64,000 nucleotides of DNA from Planctomycetota bacterium. Lineage in GTDB: Bacteria; Planctomycetota; Planctomycetia; Gemmatales; Gemmataceae. This document shows positions 1-8,692 of this stretch, one piece after another. Positions within the stretch are counted from its first letter, which is position 1. Each line of letters starts with the position of its first letter. The notes beneath the pieces are model-generated. The model had not been told where the DNA came from. It was given only the letters and a program-made list of their open reading frames with translations, and searched no databases. The position numbers and the translations under genes were made by a program. The stretch spans positions 124,001 through 188,000 of the forward strand of contig JAIOPV010000039.1 in assembly GCA_021413735.1 (NCBI GenBank), in the 5' to 3' direction.

Positions 1-2354
1 AGCACGTGCTCGACCGATTCTCGCGCTTCGTAGCCGTGCGACTCGTGTGGCAACAGCACCAACCGCACTGTGCCACCGTTCGCTCGCACGGCTGCGTAGA
101 GCCTTTCACTTTGCACAGTAAACGTGCCGGGGTTGTTATCAGCAGCGCCGTGAATAAGCAGCAGCGGCTCGTTTATTTTGTTCGCATGGTTGAACGGCGA
201 CATCTGAGCGTAGACCGCCGGCGCTTCCCAGAAGGTGCGGCGTTCATTCTGGAAGCCGAACGGCGTCAGCGTGCGATTGTATGCGCCACTGCGAGCAATG
301 CCCGCTTTGAAGAGGTCAGAGTGCGCCAGCAAGTTCGCCGTCATGAACGCGCCGTAACTGTGCCCCATAACTCCTACGCGGCTGGTGTCGATGCCGAACT
401 CGCCAGCCTTGTCGATTGCCGCTTTCGCGTTCGACACGAGTTGATCCACGAAGGTATCGTTCGCCGTCGCGGGCGGCCCCACAATCGGCATCGACACTTC
501 CATCACGGCGTAACCTTGCGCCAGGAAGAACAGATGCGAATAGCCACCGATTGCGGTAAATCGCAGTGGCGAACCCGTGACCTGGCCCGCGGTATCGGCC
601 GAGGCGAACTCGACGGGATACGCATAGAACACAGCCGGAATCTTCTCGCTGTCCTTGGTGTGGCCGGGTGGCAGGTGGAGCGTGAAGCTGATCGTCGTGC
701 CGTCGGCACGCTTCGTGGTGACGAGTTGCTTCGTGGCCTTGCGCAGTTCTGGGGCCGGGTCCGTGTTCTTGGTCAACTGCACTTCGTGGTTCGCGTCGCG
801 GAAGAAGTAGTTCGGCGGCTCTGTCGGCGATTCGCGGCGAATCAGGAACCGCGTACCCTTCGCATCGAGCACGGCAACCGCTTCTTCGTACAGGTTATCG
901 GCACAGTGGAACACGCGAGTCGCCTTGCCGGTCTTCACGTCGAACCGATCAAGGAACGGCCGATCTCCCTTGGGCGATGCACCCGGACCAGCAAGCCAGA
1001 TGGTGTCGCCAGCGGGATCGCCGCCCGTTCGCAGCACCCGATGACCGCTTGGCAGCGTGCGACCGATCGTGCTGCCCGGATCGCCGTAGCGGTCTTGCGT
1101 TGAACGCTCGAACAACACCTTCGGCTCGGTTGCCGCGAAGAGAGAAGTTGTCGGTGCGAGGAACGTGCGGCTCCACTTGCGTTCGCGGTCGTAGTCGCGG
1201 ATCAGCATTCGGTTCCCGGTCGGGAAGAAGTCCATGCCGGCGAAACGCTGTTCGAGTTTCATCAACTCGGTGGTGCGGCCTTCGACCGCCGAGGTGAACA
1301 CCGCTTCGCGGTGTTCGACTTTCTTTCGCGGGTCGCCGTCGTCTTGCGCTTCGACCCAGATCAGCGTGTGGGGTTGTGTCGGCATCCATCGCACGGAACG
1401 CGGACCGGTCGGCACACCCTCGATGGGCACCTTATCTTGCAGCGGCAACTCGGCGATAGTTCGCACGGGCTTGCCGTCCTTGCCCCACACTTCGACGACG
1501 CGCGGGAACGCCGAGTATGGCTGGAGGTACGAGAACGGTTTCTGCACGCGGGTGACGAGGAAGTATTCGCCGTCTGGGGAAGGATCAGCATCGAGGTAGA
1601 TGCCAGGCTCGCCGAGGCGAACAACTTCCTTTTCCTTACCGCCGGGGGTCACGATCGCAAGCTGCGACGTCGTGTAATACGAGAACAGTGCTTCGTCGTG
1701 CGGGTTCTGCAATAAGTCTTGGTACGTTCGCACGGGAGCGGCTTTGCCGTCGCTTTCTTGCACGACGGGACCGGTTGGTGCGATCGGCTTCGCGGGTGCT
1801 TCGCCGCGTTTCTCGGGGATGGTCTGCACGATGAGCGATTCACTGCCTGGCATCCACTGGAACGCATCGCCGATCGTCGCGTTCAGCAAAACGTCGGGCA
1901 CACGCACGAGAATGCCGCCGGTTCGCAGTTCCGCGACCCACAACTCGATTCCCTTTGGCGTCGTGATCGTGAGCGCGAATCGTTTCCCGTCCGGCGACCA
2001 GTACGGAAAGCCTGCCTTGCCGTGCGCCGGCACCACGATCGGAGTCGGCTTGCCATCAGGCAACGCCAGAAGCGTCAACCCGTTGATGACGAAAGGACGG
2101 GCAGGGCCATTTGTCTTGGGATCAAGACGAAGACCCGCGAGCCGCAACTGAGGAGCTGCGACTTCTTCGATGGATGGGTAGCGTGAACTTTGCACGAACA
2201 AGAGCGTGTCGCCGACCGGACTGAGCGACAAGCTCGGCGGTGGCGGCACATCGAGGATGTCTGTGATTGCTTTAGGCGGGCGCTGGTAGCTTTGAGCGTT
2301 TGCGTCGATCGGCAAGATCACTGCGAGTACCCCGCAGAACAATGCGCGGAACAT
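1..2354 (-). CDS. S9 family peptidase, glutamyl-endopeptidase-like (3' end beyond window)
   Basis: About 784 residues are visible; the C-terminus runs off the left edge. The start ATG at 2354 follows a GGAGAA Shine-Dalgarno site and begins a hydrophobic signal-like stretch ending near ANAQS, so the enzyme is probably exported. The N-terminal two thirds read as a beta-propeller. The last third is an alpha/beta-hydrolase domain with nucleophile motif GHSYGAF near residue 666, a GADDNNPGT stretch near residue 737 supplying the acid residue, and HESHGY near residue 770 supplying the His. The motif spacing and the YAYPVEF segment match S9 glutamyl endopeptidases better than classical prolyl oligopeptidase (family knowledge, from memory). 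Likely role: periplasmic peptide degradation. It is divergent from the ThuA gene at 2454, with a short promoter region of about 100 bp between them. Confidence 0.85.
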   Translation of the reverse strand, partial: MFRALFCGVLAVILPIDANAQSYQRPPKAITDILDVPPPPSLSLSPVGDTLLFVQSSRYPSIEEVAAPQLRLAGLRLDPKTNGPARPFVINGLTLLALPDGKPTPIVVPAHGKAGFPYWSPDGKRFALTITTPKGIELWVAELRTGGILVRVPDVLLNATIGDAFQWMPGSESLIVQTIPEKRGEAPAKPIAPTGPVVQESDGKAAPVRTYQDLLQNPHDEALFSYYTTSQLAIVTPGGKEKEVVRLGEPGIYLDADPSPDGEYFLVTRVQKPFSYLQPYSAFPRVVEVWGKDGKPVRTIAELPLQDKVPIEGVPTGPRSVRWMPTQPHTLIWVEAQDDGDPRKKVEHREAVFTSAVEGRTTELMKLEQRFAGMDFFPTGNRMLIRDYDRERKWSRTFLAPTTSLFAATEPKVLFERSTQDRYGDPGSTIGRTLPSGHRVLRTGGDPAGDTIWLAGPGASPKGDRPFLDRFDVKTGKATRVFHCADNLYEEAVAVLDAKGTRFLIRRESPTEPPNYFFRDANHEVQLTKNTDPAPELRKATKQLVTTKRADGTTISFTLHLPPGHTKDSEKIPAVFYAYPVEFASADTAGQVTGSPLRFTAIGGYSHLFFLAQGYAVMEVSMPIVGPPATANDTFVDQLVSNAKAAIDKAGEFGIDTSRVGVMGHSYGAFMTANLLAHSDLFKAGIARSGAYNRTLTPFGFQNERRTFWEAPAVYAQMSPFNHANKINEPLLLIHGAADNNPGTFTVQSERLYAAVRANGGTVRLVLLPHESHGYEARESVEHV

Positions 2355-2453
2355 GGCTCGTTTCTCCGTGCGTGATTCAGGCAGTGTACCGTCTCGGGTG
2401 TCCGGCGTATACTGACGCGCATTCCCACCTAACCTCTCACCCCTGAAACTGCC

Positions 2454-3473
2454 ATGAAACTGTCGCGTCTGTTCGCCGTCCTCGCCTTGTTCGCGCTGTC
2501 GCCGTTCGCCCCCGCCGCTGACGAATCCAAGCCGGTCGTCCTCGAAGGCAAGGACGGCGCGGGGAAGGGTAAGCACGTCGTTCTCATCAGTGGCGACCAG
2601 GAATACCGCTCCGAGGAAGCCATCGCACAGCTTGCGAAGATCCTCGCGAATCGCCACGGATTCAAGTGTACCGTGCTGTTCACCACCGATCCGAAAACCG
2701 GCACCGTGAACCCGACCATCAACAACATCCAAGGGCTTGAAGCTCTGAAAACCGCCGACCTCATGGTGATCTTCACGCGGTTCCTCGACCTGCCCGATGA
2801 CCAGATGAAGCACATTGCGGAATATCTGGAAGCGGGCAAGCCGGTAGTCGGGCTTCGCACTTCGACGCACGCCTTCAACATCCCCGGTGGCAAAACGTAC
2901 TCGCGTTTCAGTTGGGGCAGCAAGGATAAGGGCTGGGAAGGCGGCTTCGGAAAGCAGGTTCTCGGCGAAACGTGGGTCGCTCACCACGGCAACCACGGCA
3001 AGGAAGGCACTCGCGGGAAGTTCACCGAGGCTGCTGCGAAGAGCCCCATTTTCAAAGGCATCAAGGACGGCGAAGTTTTCGGCACGACGGACGTGTACAC
3101 CGCGAAGCCGCCATCCGATAGTACGATTCTGCTGATGGGCGAAGTGACCGAGACTCTGAAGCCAGACTCGGCAGCGGTGGCAGGCAAGAAGAACGACCCG
3201 ATGATGCCAGTGGCGTGGACGAAGCCGTACAAGCTCGGCGAAGGCAAGGAAGGGCGTGCGTTCTGCACAACGATGGGGGCGTCGCAGGATTTGGAATTCG
3301 AGGCGACACGCCGCATGATCGTGAACGCTTGCTACTGGGCGGCGGGCTTGGAAGACAAAATTCCGGCGAGTTCGGATGTGATGCTCGTGGGCGACTACAA
3401 GCCGACCCCATTCCGTTTCAAGGCCGGCAAAGACTGGCAACCGGGCATGACCCCTGCCGAGTTCTTGAAGTAA
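2454..3473 (+). CDS. ThuA-like domain protein, secreted
   Basis: 339 residues with an N-terminal signal peptide (hydrophobic core LFAVLALFALSPFAPAA). The body is a ThuA-like class I glutamine-amidotransferase-like fold: VVLISGDQEYRSEE near residue 43, ADLMVIFTRFLDLP, and GKPVVGLRTSTHAF, the region that usually lines the pocket. ThuA-like proteins are numerous in planctomycetes and are often linked with carbohydrate metabolism, but no reaction is firmly established. A strong inverted repeat follows the stop (3522-3559), so the gene is probably monocistronic. Family assignment is confident; function is not. Confidence 0.85.
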   Translation: MKLSRLFAVLALFALSPFAPAADESKPVVLEGKDGAGKGKHVVLISGDQEYRSEEAIAQLAKILANRHGFKCTVLFTTDPKTGTVNPTINNIQGLEALKTADLMVIFTRFLDLPDDQMKHIAEYLEAGKPVVGLRTSTHAFNIPGGKTYSRFSWGSKDKGWEGGFGKQVLGETWVAHHGNHGKEGTRGKFTEAAAKSPIFKGIKDGEVFGTTDVYTAKPPSDSTILLMGEVTETLKPDSAAVAGKKNDPMMPVAWTKPYKLGEGKEGRAFCTTMGASQDLEFEATRRMIVNACYWAAGLEDKIPASSDVMLVGDYKPTPFRFKAGKDWQPGMTPAEFLK

Positions 3474-3521
3474 TGTCGCATCTCGGCGAGCGAACCTCAA
3501 CACATGTGTTGGGGTCTGTCC

Positions 3522-3559
3522 ATCGGGGTTCCGGCGTCGTGAAATGCCGGAACCCCGAT
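3522..3559 (+). terminator. Perfect 14-bp inverted repeat, probable terminator
   Basis: Perfect 14-bp arms (ATCGGGGTTCCGGC and its complement) flank a 10-nt loop in the gap between the ThuA gene and pnkp. There is no T-run, so termination strength is uncertain. It separates two genes on the same strand. Confidence 0.55.
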
Positions 3560-3578
3560 CGTTCGCGAGGTGTTGACT

Positions 3579-6176
3579 GTGCCCATTCCCGTGCCCGAAT
3601 TTGGTCTCGTTCTCCTCATCGGCCCCAGCGGGTGCGGCAAATCGTCCTTTGCTCACAAACACTTCAAACCCACCGAAATCCTGTCGTCGGACTTCTTTCG
3701 CGGCATGTTGTCCGACGACGAAATGAATCAGCACGCATCTGCCGATGCCTTCGAGGTGTTGCATCTCGTGTGCAGTAAGCGGCTCGCGGCCGGTCGGTTC
3801 ACGGTCATCGACGCGACCAACGTTCGCCCCGAGAGCCGCAAGACGTTCATCGAAATGGCTCGCAAGTTTCACGTGCAGTCGGTCGCGGTCGTGTTCGACT
3901 TCTCGGCCGAGTTCTGTCACGCGCGCAACCAGCAGCGACTCACCGAACGGCCGTTTGGGCCGCACGTCACGCGGCACCACGCGGCCGATCTGGCGCGTTC
4001 GATGGGTCATCTCGAAGAGGAAGGCTTTCGCCGCGTAACCGTGTTCCGCACGGAAGAGGAAGTGAACGCGGCCGAGTTCGTGCGGTACACGCTGCCCGTG
4101 AACAAGCGAAGCGAACACGGTCCGTTCGACATCATCGGCGACGTTCACGGTTGTCTTCCGGAACTGCTGGCGCTGTTGGAGAAGCTCGGCTACACCGTGC
4201 AAAAGACCGAGACCGGCTACGACGTTGGCCATGTCGCGGGACGTAAGCTGGTGTTCGTTGGCGACCTCTGCGACCGTGGCCCCGATACGCCGGGTGTCTT
4301 TCGGCTCGTCATGGATATGACGCGGCGAGGGGCTGCGTATTGCGTGCTGGGGAATCACGACGACAAACTGCTGCGGTGGCTCAAGGGCACTACCGTCAAG
4401 CTGACACACGGACTCGCACAGTCGGCGGAGCAATTCGAGAAAGAGACGCCAGAGTTCCGCGAGAGCGTGATTGAATTCGTCACCAAGCTGCCAAGTCACT
4501 TAGTTCTCGATGACGGAAAGCTCGTCGTCGCGCACGCAGGTTTGCCAGCGGAGATGCACGGTCGCGTGTCGGGGAAGGTGCGAGCGTTCGCACTCTATGG
4601 CGACACGACCGGCGAGAGCGACGAGTTCGGTTTGCCCGTGCGTCGCAACTGGGCCGAGCACTATCGCGGCCGTGCGACTGTGGTGTATGGCCACACGCCG
4701 ACGCTGACGCCGACGTGGGAGAACCGCTGCATCTGCATCGACACCGGTTGCGTTTTCGGTGGCGCACTGACCGCATTGCGTTACCCCGATCCGGAGTTGG
4801 TTTCGGTGCCCGCCGAGCGTGCGTATGCGGAGTCGAAACGGCCTCTGGTGGCCCCAAGTGTAGCCGCGACCCGAAGAGGTGCGAGCGAGACATGCGAGGA
4901 CGCAAACGCTCCCCTTCGGGTCGCGGCTACGCAAATCGCACCCGATTTACTCGATCTCGCCGATGTGAGCGGGCGCCGCACGATCGAAACATCCTTCGCG
5001 GGGAAGATCACGATTCGCGAAGAGAACGCTGCGGCAGCGCTCGAAGTGATGTCGCGATTCGCGGCCGATCCACGCTGGCTCATCTACCTGCCGCCGACGA
5101 TGTCGCCAGTGGAAGCATCGCCATTGCCTGAGTTCCTCGAACACCCCACTGAGGCGTTCGACTACTTCCGCCGCGAGGGTGTTCAGTCGGTCGTGTGCGA
5201 ACAGAAGCACATGGGCTCGCGAGCCGTCGTGATCGTGTGCAAGGACGAAGACAGTGCGAAGCGCCGGTTCGGCGTCAGCGGCGAGAGTGGCATCGTTTAC
5301 ACCCGCACGGGCCGCCGCTTCTTCGACGACACCGCGACTGAAGCGAAGTTCCTCGAACTGATTCGCTCGGCGATCACTGAGCGTGATTGGTGGTCGAAGT
5401 TCAACACCGACTGGTTCGCATTCGACGGCGAACTGATGCCGTGGTCGGCGAAGGCACAGGAGTTGTTGCGTCGGCAGTACGCCGCGACCGGCAGCGCCGC
5501 ACGAGCCGCACTCGCTGAGGTGGACGCGGTATTCCACCTGACGAACGAGCCAACGAAAGACTTGGCGCGTTTGTTGAATCGCTTCACGGCGAAGCTCGAA
5601 AACGCAGATCGGTTCGTGTCAGCATATCGTGGTTATTGTTGGCCGGTGGAATCTGTCGCTGACCTGAAGTTTGCGCCGTTCTTCTTGCTCGCTACGGAGG
5701 GGAAACTGTACTTCGACCACTCACACGCCTTGCACATGAAGATGCTCGGGGAACTCGCTGGTGGTTCGTTGCTGCTTGCAACGCCGTTTCGCATCGTCGA
5801 ACTGGCCGACGCTGTACAAGTCGAAGCTGCGACGCAATGGTGGCTCGACCTCACGAACATCGGCGGCGAGGGAATGGTCGTCAAGCCGCTCGATGTGCTG
5901 TCACGCGGCAAACGGTTCTTCGCACAGCCTGCGCTGAAGGTGCGGGGTCGCGAATACCTCCGCATCATTTACGGGCCCGATTATCTGATGCCCGAGAACC
6001 TGACGCGGTTGAAACATCGTGCGGTCGGCTCGAAGCGCGGACTCGCAGCCCGCGAGTTCGGTCTGGGAATGGAAGGGCTCGAACGCTTCGTGAAGGGCTT
6101 GCCATTGCGACACGTTCACGAGTGCGCTTTCGCAGTGCTGGCACTGGAAAGCGAACCCATCGACCCACGACTCTAA
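3579..6176 (+). CDS. pnkp: Polynucleotide kinase-phosphatase with ligase domain (bacterial Pnkp)
   Basis: 865 residues from the GTG at 3579, chosen because GCGAGG lies 8 nt upstream; a GTG at 3570 would add three residues. Three domains are visible in order. The kinase has P-loop GPSGCGKSSF at about residues 15-24. The metallophosphoesterase domain has GDVHGC, GDLCDRGPDTPG and LGNHDDK, at about residues 185-275. The C-terminal nucleotidyltransferase (ligase-type) domain has lysine motif QKHMGSRA near residue 545 and later motifs GEGMVVKP and KVRGREYL. This is the architecture of bacterial RNA-repair Pnkp: 5'-OH phosphorylation, removal of 2',3'-cyclic phosphate, and adenylylation. The usual partner Hen1 is not adjacent and not in this window. 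A palindromic repeat adds about 24 residues in the linker between phosphatase and ligase domains (4860-4930). Confidence 0.93.
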   Translation: MPIPVPEFGLVLLIGPSGCGKSSFAHKHFKPTEILSSDFFRGMLSDDEMNQHASADAFEVLHLVCSKRLAAGRFTVIDATNVRPESRKTFIEMARKFHVQSVAVVFDFSAEFCHARNQQRLTERPFGPHVTRHHAADLARSMGHLEEEGFRRVTVFRTEEEVNAAEFVRYTLPVNKRSEHGPFDIIGDVHGCLPELLALLEKLGYTVQKTETGYDVGHVAGRKLVFVGDLCDRGPDTPGVFRLVMDMTRRGAAYCVLGNHDDKLLRWLKGTTVKLTHGLAQSAEQFEKETPEFRESVIEFVTKLPSHLVLDDGKLVVAHAGLPAEMHGRVSGKVRAFALYGDTTGESDEFGLPVRRNWAEHYRGRATVVYGHTPTLTPTWENRCICIDTGCVFGGALTALRYPDPELVSVPAERAYAESKRPLVAPSVAATRRGASETCEDANAPLRVAATQIAPDLLDLADVSGRRTIETSFAGKITIREENAAAALEVMSRFAADPRWLIYLPPTMSPVEASPLPEFLEHPTEAFDYFRREGVQSVVCEQKHMGSRAVVIVCKDEDSAKRRFGVSGESGIVYTRTGRRFFDDTATEAKFLELIRSAITERDWWSKFNTDWFAFDGELMPWSAKAQELLRRQYAATGSAARAALAEVDAVFHLTNEPTKDLARLLNRFTAKLENADRFVSAYRGYCWPVESVADLKFAPFFLLATEGKLYFDHSHALHMKMLGELAGGSLLLATPFRIVELADAVQVEAATQWWLDLTNIGGEGMVVKPLDVLSRGKRFFAQPALKVRGREYLRIIYGPDYLMPENLTRLKHRAVGSKRGLAAREFGLGMEGLERFVKGLPLRHVHECAFAVLALESEPIDPRL
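4860..4930. repeat. Palindromic repeat inserted in frame within pnkp
   Basis: A 71-bp imperfect inverted repeat. The arms begin GTAGCCGCGACCCGAAG and end with the reverse complement CTTCGGGTCGCGGCTAC. It is translated in frame as about 24 low-complexity residues (starting VAATRRGAS) at about residues 427-451 of Pnkp, between domains. It looks like an intergenic-type palindrome that entered a tolerant linker without breaking the frame. Confidence 0.7.
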
Positions 6177-6182
6177 ACGCGA

Positions 6183-7556
6183 TCAGTCGAACATCTGGAT
6201 CAACTCGGTCACGCTCTTCAGCGACTCGAAATCCCAGCAGCGAGCGAGGATTCGGGTCGCTTTCTCTTTGCCGTACTTCGGCTCCACGGCCCGCCGGAAC
6301 TTCGCTTCCACTTCCGCGTCCGTCATCGGGTTGCCAGCGTGTCCACGCGGGAACTCGACTTCTTTCGCGATGGTGCGGCCGTCCGTTAGCGTCACTGTGA
6401 TGCGATTCGGGATGCCGTTCGGATAGCGTGAATCGAGGCTCGCATCATGATTCACTTTCACCTTGCCGGTGAACGCGACCAACGCTGGGTTCGTGAAGTG
6501 CTTCTCGTCGAATGTCTCAAGGTAGACATCGCCATCGTAGAGAGCCGCAGCGGTGCAGTACGGCAAGCTGTGGTCGGCCGTTTCGCGGGTCTTCGGTGTC
6601 CACGCTTCCGGGTACTTCCCGATGATGTTGTAACTCGCCTCGAAGGTGTCGATCGTGATGCTGGCTACCTTCGACACGTCCCCCTTGAGTTCCGCACGAA
6701 TCTGCAACGCCGCGTCGATGGCGCTCTGCGAGTGATACTCGGCTGGCCAGAACTTGATGTAGGTCTTGTTAATCATGTAGCCGTCGGTGTTGTCAGCGTC
6801 GCCACCAAACGGGGCAGGGTCGAATGCTTCTCGCGACACCAGCTTGAAGAAGCCGAGATCGCCCTCGAAAATCGGGGCTGGGCCGGTCAGTCCTTCAGCA
6901 GCAAGAGTCGCGGCGAACACGCCGTTCCGAGCAGCGTTTGCGAACGCGCAACCCTTCCACTCACTGAGTTCGCCGCTACGCGTTTGGCGGAGGGCCACGT
7001 TGCAGACCCCCGCCAACCCGACGGTGTGCGTCAGCTTCGTGGTGTCGAGGTTCATCAACTTCCCGGCCGCGACAGCCGAGGAAATCGCACCGTAAGTGAC
7101 GTGATCGACCCCCACGCGGCGAAGGCTCGCGGCATCGCAGAACCGACATTGGATTTCGTAGGCGAGCACCGCTGCGGTGATGAGCTCTTTGCCGCCTGCG
7201 TTCACCGATTCGCCGACCGATAGCACGGCTGCGAGGTTGTCGCTCGGGTGGGCGGGTTCTTTGCTCAGATAGGTGTCGTTGAAATCGAGATAGCGGATGA
7301 GCAGGCCATTCACAAACGTGGCCCATTCCACGCTCGACTTACCGCCACCGAGAATCGACGCCCCCGGATTGCCGCTGACACGCAGAGCGCACTTGCGGGC
7401 GATGTGGTACGCCTCGGCAGGCATCGCACCCACAGCGGTCGCGAATGAGTCTATGACTCGTCGCTTTGTTTCGTGGATGGCGGGTTTCGTGAGCTTGTCG
7501 AATGTGAGACCCGCGGCGTATGTCGCGAGTCGGCTTGCGAGCGTTGGTGCAGCCAT
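6183..7556 (-). CDS. MmgE/PrpD family protein
   Basis: 457 residues from ATG 7556 (MAAPTLASRLATYAAGL). An upstream extension would be translated from dispersed-repeat sequence and is rejected. The protein has the all-helical N-terminus of MmgE/PrpD enzymes, then SVEWATFVNGLLIRYLDF and ...EPAHPSDNLAAVLSV (the usual D-F-N-D/H-P-S-D pattern near residues 90-110) and the C-terminal lid domain. Family members dehydrate 2-methylcitrate or decarboxylate cis-aconitate. No other methylcitrate-cycle gene is nearby, so the substrate is not assigned. It converges with pnkp with only 6 bp between stops. Confidence 0.85.
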   Translation of the reverse strand: MAAPTLASRLATYAAGLTFDKLTKPAIHETKRRVIDSFATAVGAMPAEAYHIARKCALRVSGNPGASILGGGKSSVEWATFVNGLLIRYLDFNDTYLSKEPAHPSDNLAAVLSVGESVNAGGKELITAAVLAYEIQCRFCDAASLRRVGVDHVTYGAISSAVAAGKLMNLDTTKLTHTVGLAGVCNVALRQTRSGELSEWKGCAFANAARNGVFAATLAAEGLTGPAPIFEGDLGFFKLVSREAFDPAPFGGDADNTDGYMINKTYIKFWPAEYHSQSAIDAALQIRAELKGDVSKVASITIDTFEASYNIIGKYPEAWTPKTRETADHSLPYCTAAALYDGDVYLETFDEKHFTNPALVAFTGKVKVNHDASLDSRYPNGIPNRITVTLTDGRTIAKEVEFPRGHAGNPMTDAEVEAKFRRAVEPKYGKEKATRILARCWDFESLKSVTELIQMFD

Positions 7557-7576
7557 GTGTTCCCCCAATGGCGAAG

Positions 7577-7604
7577 ATGAGAACGCGACAGGTCGCGTTC
7601 TCAT
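7577..7604. repeat. 28-bp dispersed palindromic repeat, copy 1
   Basis: A 28-bp palindrome starting ATGAGAACGCGACAGG and ending CGCGTTCTCAT. Two further copies are in the window (7617-7644 and 61472-61499). It lies immediately upstream of the MmgE/PrpD gene. Confidence 0.7.
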
Positions 7605-7616
7605 CTGATTGCGTGG

Positions 7617-7644
7617 ATGAAAACTCGACAGGTCGTGTTCTCAT
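7617..7644. repeat. 28-bp dispersed palindromic repeat, copy 2
   Basis: Same 28-bp unit as 7577-7604 with a few substitutions (ATGAAAACTCGACAGG start), in direct tandem with a 40-bp period. Confidence 0.7.
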
Positions 7645-7693
7645 CCGAACGAATAGATGGGGGATGTTGTAGCGACTGCGGCGAATCGAGAGA

Positions 7694-8548
7694 TCACGCA
7701 ACCTTCCGCAACGCCGTTGTCCGCAGGCCTCCCGATCGTTTCTGCTCGGCTTCGCGATACCACACGATCGTCTCCGCGATGGCTGAGTTAAGTGAAATCG
7801 ATGGCTGCCAGCCCAGCGGGTTGTTTGTCTTTTCGGCTTCGGTTTCCGCCGGAGTGTTGCCCGCGAAAATGTCTGCCGTTAGCGCCGCCATTTGCTGATC
7901 GTTGCGTTCCCAGCCCGACCGGAATGTGAAATCACGTGATTCGCATTGAGCGCCGACTTCCTGTGCCAGCAGCAGACACGCACGAGCCGCATCGCGAACA
8001 AACACAAAGTCGCGGCTTCGGCTGTCCGTGAGGGTTATCGATTCATCCTTCAGCAATTCCCTCACCGTTCGCGGGACGACACGCGAGAGCATGCGCTCTC
8101 CGCCGCCGAACAGTTCGCCGAACCGTGCGATGCCAACCGGCTGTGATGTCTGCGGTTCCTCCGCTGTAATCAACCGCAATTGTCCCTCCGGTCGCGCCAC
8201 GACCACTGGCACACGCGGGTGATACAAGCCCGCTGCGTGAAACAGCGATTCCGTTCCGCGATCGTTTCCGAATGCGTGAGCGCTCGCCATGTGAAAGACC
8301 GCCGACACTTCATGTACTGCCATTGCGCTGTGCAGCCGAATTCGATCTTCGACCCGCCCATAGACGGTCCAGAACTGCCCGGTAGCTCGCTCCCGAATGA
8401 AGTCACAACACGCATCTGGATCGCGAACCAACCCCGCGACGATGGCCCCGCGATCAAGCAGTTCGCGTGTGACTGCACGGCCGAGGAAGCCAGTGCAACC
8501 CGTGACGAGAACCCGACGACCTTGCCAGGGGGAAGTGCGAGCATCCAT
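7694..8548 (-). CDS. NAD-dependent epimerase/dehydratase-like protein lacking the YxxxK segment
   Basis: 284 residues. The Rossmann start RVLVTGCTGFLGRAV (residues 11-25) and NAD-site features FHMASAHAFG identify an extended short-chain dehydrogenase. Close family members (CDP-glucose 4,6-dehydratase-like) carry, after the VVVAS strand, about 30 residues with the catalytic Tyr-x-x-x-Lys before the IARxGNLFGGGD motif. Here RPEGQLRLITAEE leads straight to GIARFGELFGGGE, and no YxxxK is present. The protein is shorter than the usual 310-330 residues. Either it has lost catalysis or it carries an internal in-frame deletion. The C-terminus (GWQPSISLNSAIAETIVWYRE) is intact. Confidence 0.75.
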   Translation of the reverse strand: MDARTSPWQGRRVLVTGCTGFLGRAVTRELLDRGAIVAGLVRDPDACCDFIRERATGQFWTVYGRVEDRIRLHSAMAVHEVSAVFHMASAHAFGNDRGTESLFHAAGLYHPRVPVVVARPEGQLRLITAEEPQTSQPVGIARFGELFGGGERMLSRVVPRTVRELLKDESITLTDSRSRDFVFVRDAARACLLLAQEVGAQCESRDFTFRSGWERNDQQMAALTADIFAGNTPAETEAEKTNNPLGWQPSISLNSAIAETIVWYREAEQKRSGGLRTTALRKVA

Positions 8549-8692
8549 GCGCGTCTCCGCTTCGATCAGGAATCAGGAGGGGCACGGTAAACTCGAACGC
8601 GGTCGGCGGTCAAGGGGAAGCCAAACATTCCTGACTGGTCGCATCGAATGGCGGGCACACAATGAAGCCAACTCCATTCACAAGGAATGCCA

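Noticed and set aside
6-1103. 365-residue plus-strand open frame
   Set aside because: Antisense shadow of the S9 peptidase; composition is Arg/His-rich and no family pattern is present.
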